DNA from: an uncultured Pseudomonas sp.
GTDB taxonomy: Bacteria; Pseudomonadota; Gammaproteobacteria; Pseudomonadales; Pseudomonadaceae
Direction of reading: 5' to 3'
DNA length: 7,817 nt
NCBI GenBank assembly: GCA_937863915.1
Contig: CALMID010000165.1
Span: forward strand, 1 to 7,817
The notes under the pieces are model-generated. The model was not told the origin of the DNA. It did no database searches and was given only the letters and a program-made list of their open reading frames with translations. A program made the translations under genes and the position numbers. Position 1 is the first letter of the stretch, and every line of letters begins with the position of its first letter. Positions 5,884 through 7,817 of this stretch are shown piece by piece.

Positions 5884-7817
5884 TCACTTGCGCGGTTTGG
5901 CCCGCGCCGTAGGCTCGGCGATCAGCGGGTCGTCCGGCCAGTAGTGCTTGGGGTAGCGGCCCTTGAGGTCCTTCTTCACCTCGGCATAGGTATTGGCCCA
6001 GAAGCTGGCCAGATCCTGAGTCACCTGCACCGGCCGCCGCGCCGGCGACAGCAGGTGCAGCAGCACGCTCTGCCGCCCGCCGGCGATGCGCGGCGTTTCA
6101 GCCAGGCCGAACAGCTCCTGCAGGCGCACCGCCAGCACCGGCGGCTGCTCGCTGTAATCGATGGCAATGCGCGAACCGGACGGCACGCTCAGGGTCTTCG
6201 GCGCCAGCTCGTCCAGGCGCTGCGGCAGCGGCCAGGGCAACAGGGTCGAGAGCATGGCCGGCAGATCGAGGTTGGCGAAGTGGCTGAGCCGGCTGACCTT
6301 GCCCAGAAACGGCAGCAGCCAGTCTTCCAGTGAATCGCGCAGCGCCGCATCGGAGAGGTCCGGCCATTCGCTCTCGCCCTTCTGCTGCAGATCGAGCCGA
6401 CGCAACAGCGCAATGCGCGCCTGCCACTGGCGCAGCTCCGGGGTCCAGGCCAGCAGCTCCAGGCCCTTGCGCCGCACCAGAGCGAGCAGCGCGCGGCCAC
6501 GTGCGGCCTCGTCCAGTTGCGGCAAGGCCCGGCTGTCGAGCACCAGCTCGCCAACCTTGCGCTGGCGTTCGGCACGCAGCACGCCCTCGCGCTCGTCCCA
6601 GTCGAGCACGTCCAGCTCGCGGACCTGCTCGGCCAGCTCAGCGTCGAACAATGCCGGTTCCAGATCGGCGGCCAGATAGATGCGCTCCTCGCGCTGGCCC
6701 TGACGGCTGCCCAGGTCGGCGATCACCAGCCATTCGTGCTTCATCAGCGCGTCGGCCTCGGCAAACAGCGCCGCGCGGCCATTGGCCAGGCGGTACTCGG
6801 CCCCGCCGGCGCGGCGCTGACGGGCGATGCGATCCGGATAGGCGAAAGCCAGAAGGCAGCCGAGCCAGCGCGGATGTTCGGGGTCGGCAACGGCCTCATC
6901 GGCCTTGCCGCGAAGATAGGAGCGGAATTGCCGGGCCAGCTGCCGCGCGCGCTGCACGCCGACCTGGGCACCGCGAGCGGCGCGGCTCTCGCCGGCCAGC
7001 AGGCTCATGCGGCTGTGCAGATCGGCACCCGCGCCGCGCAGGATGTCGCGCTCGGACAGCAGTGCCGCCAGGTCCGCCGCCAGAGTCCCCAGCCCCAGCG
7101 CCTGGCCGCGCAGCAGCAGATGGGCAATACGTGGATGCGCCGGCAGCTCGGCCATGGCCTGGCCATGGGGCGTGAGCACACCGCGCTCATCCAAAGCACC
7201 GAGGCGCGTCAGCAGGTCACGGGCCTGGGCGAAGGCGGCCGGCGGCGGCACATCCAGCCAGGCCAGCTCCGCCGGTTCGACGCCCCAGCGCGCCAGCTGC
7301 AGGGCCAGCCCGGCGAGGTCGGCCTGAAGAATTTCCGCCTCGCCGTAGGCGGCCAGCTGATCGTGCTGGCTCTGCGACCACAAGCGGTAGCACACCCCAG
7401 GTTCCAGTCGACCGGCACGGCCGGCACGCTGGGTGGCCGAGGCACGGGCGATGCGCTGGGTGTCCAGGCGGGTCATGCCGCTGGCCGGGTCGAAACGCGG
7501 CACCCGCGCCAGGCCCGCATCCACCACCACGCGCACGCCGTCGATGGTCAGGCTGGTCTCGGCGATATTGGTGGCCAGCACCACCTTGCGCTGGCCGGCC
7601 GGCGCCGGCTCGATGGCCGCGCGCTGGGCAGAGAGATCCAGTTCGCCATGCAGCGGACAGAGCAGCACGTCCGAGCGCCCGGCCAGATTGCCCTCCAGCT
7701 GCTCAGCCACCCGGCGGATCTCCGCCTGGCCGGGAAGGAAGACCAGCAGGCTGCCCGGCTCGTCGCTCAGCGCCTGCAGCACCGTCTGCACCACGCGCGG
7801 CTCGATCCATTCGCCCG
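5884..7817 (-). CDS. hrpB: ATP-dependent helicase HrpB, C-terminal part (5' end beyond window)
   Basis: DExH-box helicase of the HrpB family, related to DEAH/RHA RNA helicases; its cellular substrate is poorly defined. The frame is open from the right window edge, giving 643 residues up to the TGA at 5884-5886. Full HrpB is about 820-850 aa, so roughly the first 200 residues, holding motifs I to III, are missing. Counting from the first full codon, the fragment shows GSLLVFLPGQAEI (21-33, motif IV), LATNIAETSLTIDG (80-93, motif V) and QRAGRAGRLEPG (129-140, motif VI). Helicase-associated helical regions follow. The family-specific C-terminal domain then appears, with VPSGSRIAIDYSEQPPVLAV, LLHLLSPARRPVQVTQDLA and a Lys/Arg-rich end (RAKPRK). 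No frameshift or damage is seen. The GTG at 7794 is internal, because the family-like sequence GEWIEPRV continues upstream of it. It converges on the solute-binding protein gene with no space between the stop codons. Confidence 0.96.
   Translation of the reverse strand, partial: GEWIEPRVVQTVLQALSDEPGSLLVFLPGQAEIRRVAEQLEGNLAGRSDVLLCPLHGELDLSAQRAAIEPAPAGQRKVVLATNIAETSLTIDGVRVVVDAGLARVPRFDPASGMTRLDTQRIARASATQRAGRAGRLEPGVCYRLWSQSQHDQLAAYGEAEILQADLAGLALQLARWGVEPAELAWLDVPPPAAFAQARDLLTRLGALDERGVLTPHGQAMAELPAHPRIAHLLLRGQALGLGTLAADLAALLSERDILRGAGADLHSRMSLLAGESRAARGAQVGVQRARQLARQFRSYLRGKADEAVADPEHPRWLGCLLAFAYPDRIARQRRAGGAEYRLANGRAALFAEADALMKHEWLVIADLGSRQGQREERIYLAADLEPALFDAELAEQVRELDVLDWDEREGVLRAERQRKVGELVLDSRALPQLDEAARGRALLALVRRKGLELLAWTPELRQWQARIALLRRLDLQQKGESEWPDLSDAALRDSLEDWLLPFLGKVSRLSHFANLDLPAMLSTLLPWPLPQRLDELAPKTLSVPSGSRIAIDYSEQPPVLAVRLQELFGLAETPRIAGGRQSVLLHLLSPARRPVQVTQDLASFWANTYAEVKKDLKGRYPKHYWPDDPLIAEPTARAKPRK

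Noticed and set aside
5890..5907. GC-rich hairpin (GCGCGG / CCGCGC, 6-base loop) just after the binding-protein stop as a terminator
   Set aside because: No T-tract follows, and it lies inside the hrpB coding end, where GC-rich Lys/Arg/Pro codons easily make such a stem.

Overview
The window reads as ordinary chromosomal DNA from a high-GC gammaproteobacterium, most likely Pseudomonas or a close relative. RhlE, YedA, YciC and HrpB all have pseudomonad-like sequences, third codon positions are strongly GC-rich, and gene density is high. From memory, and not checked, a RhlE-type helicase gene and an hrpB-type helicase gene bracket a similar set of small genes in P. aeruginosa (around PA3950 to PA3961), so this is probably a conserved core block. 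I see no phage, integrase, toxin-antitoxin, CRISPR, rRNA or tRNA genes.

Layout from left to right. Three minus-strand genes come first, transcribed right to left: a NYN/LabA-type putative nuclease (2389-2880), a YedA-type EamA exporter (1409-2302) and the DEAD-box RNA helicase RhlE (1-1371, its C-terminal tail runs off the window). Their gaps are 86 and 37 bp, so they may be read together. The NYN gene diverges from a plus-strand YciC-family membrane protein gene (3160-3828), and the gap between them holds a 144-bp MITE-like palindromic element (2981-3124). A probable two-gene minus-strand operon follows: a small protein with two CDGSH iron-sulfur motifs (4697-4936), then a classical short-chain dehydrogenase (3833-4672). 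Diverging from it is a plus-strand exported family-3 solute-binding protein with no transporter genes beside it (5095-5883). The rest is the C-terminal three quarters of the DExH helicase HrpB on the minus strand (5884-7817).

The genes do not form one evident pathway. Two themes can be drawn. There is RNA metabolism, from RhlE, HrpB and perhaps the NYN protein. There is also a small redox pair, the CDGSH protein and the dehydrogenase. Both convergent junctions are extremely tight (4 bp and 0 bp between stop codons).

The most unusual non-coding item is the nested inverted-repeat element, which lies 36 bp upstream of the yciC-like start codon. I did not find convincing evidence for a new multi-gene system. 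The best leads are the palindromic element, the CDGSH-dehydrogenase pair and the NYN protein of unknown target.
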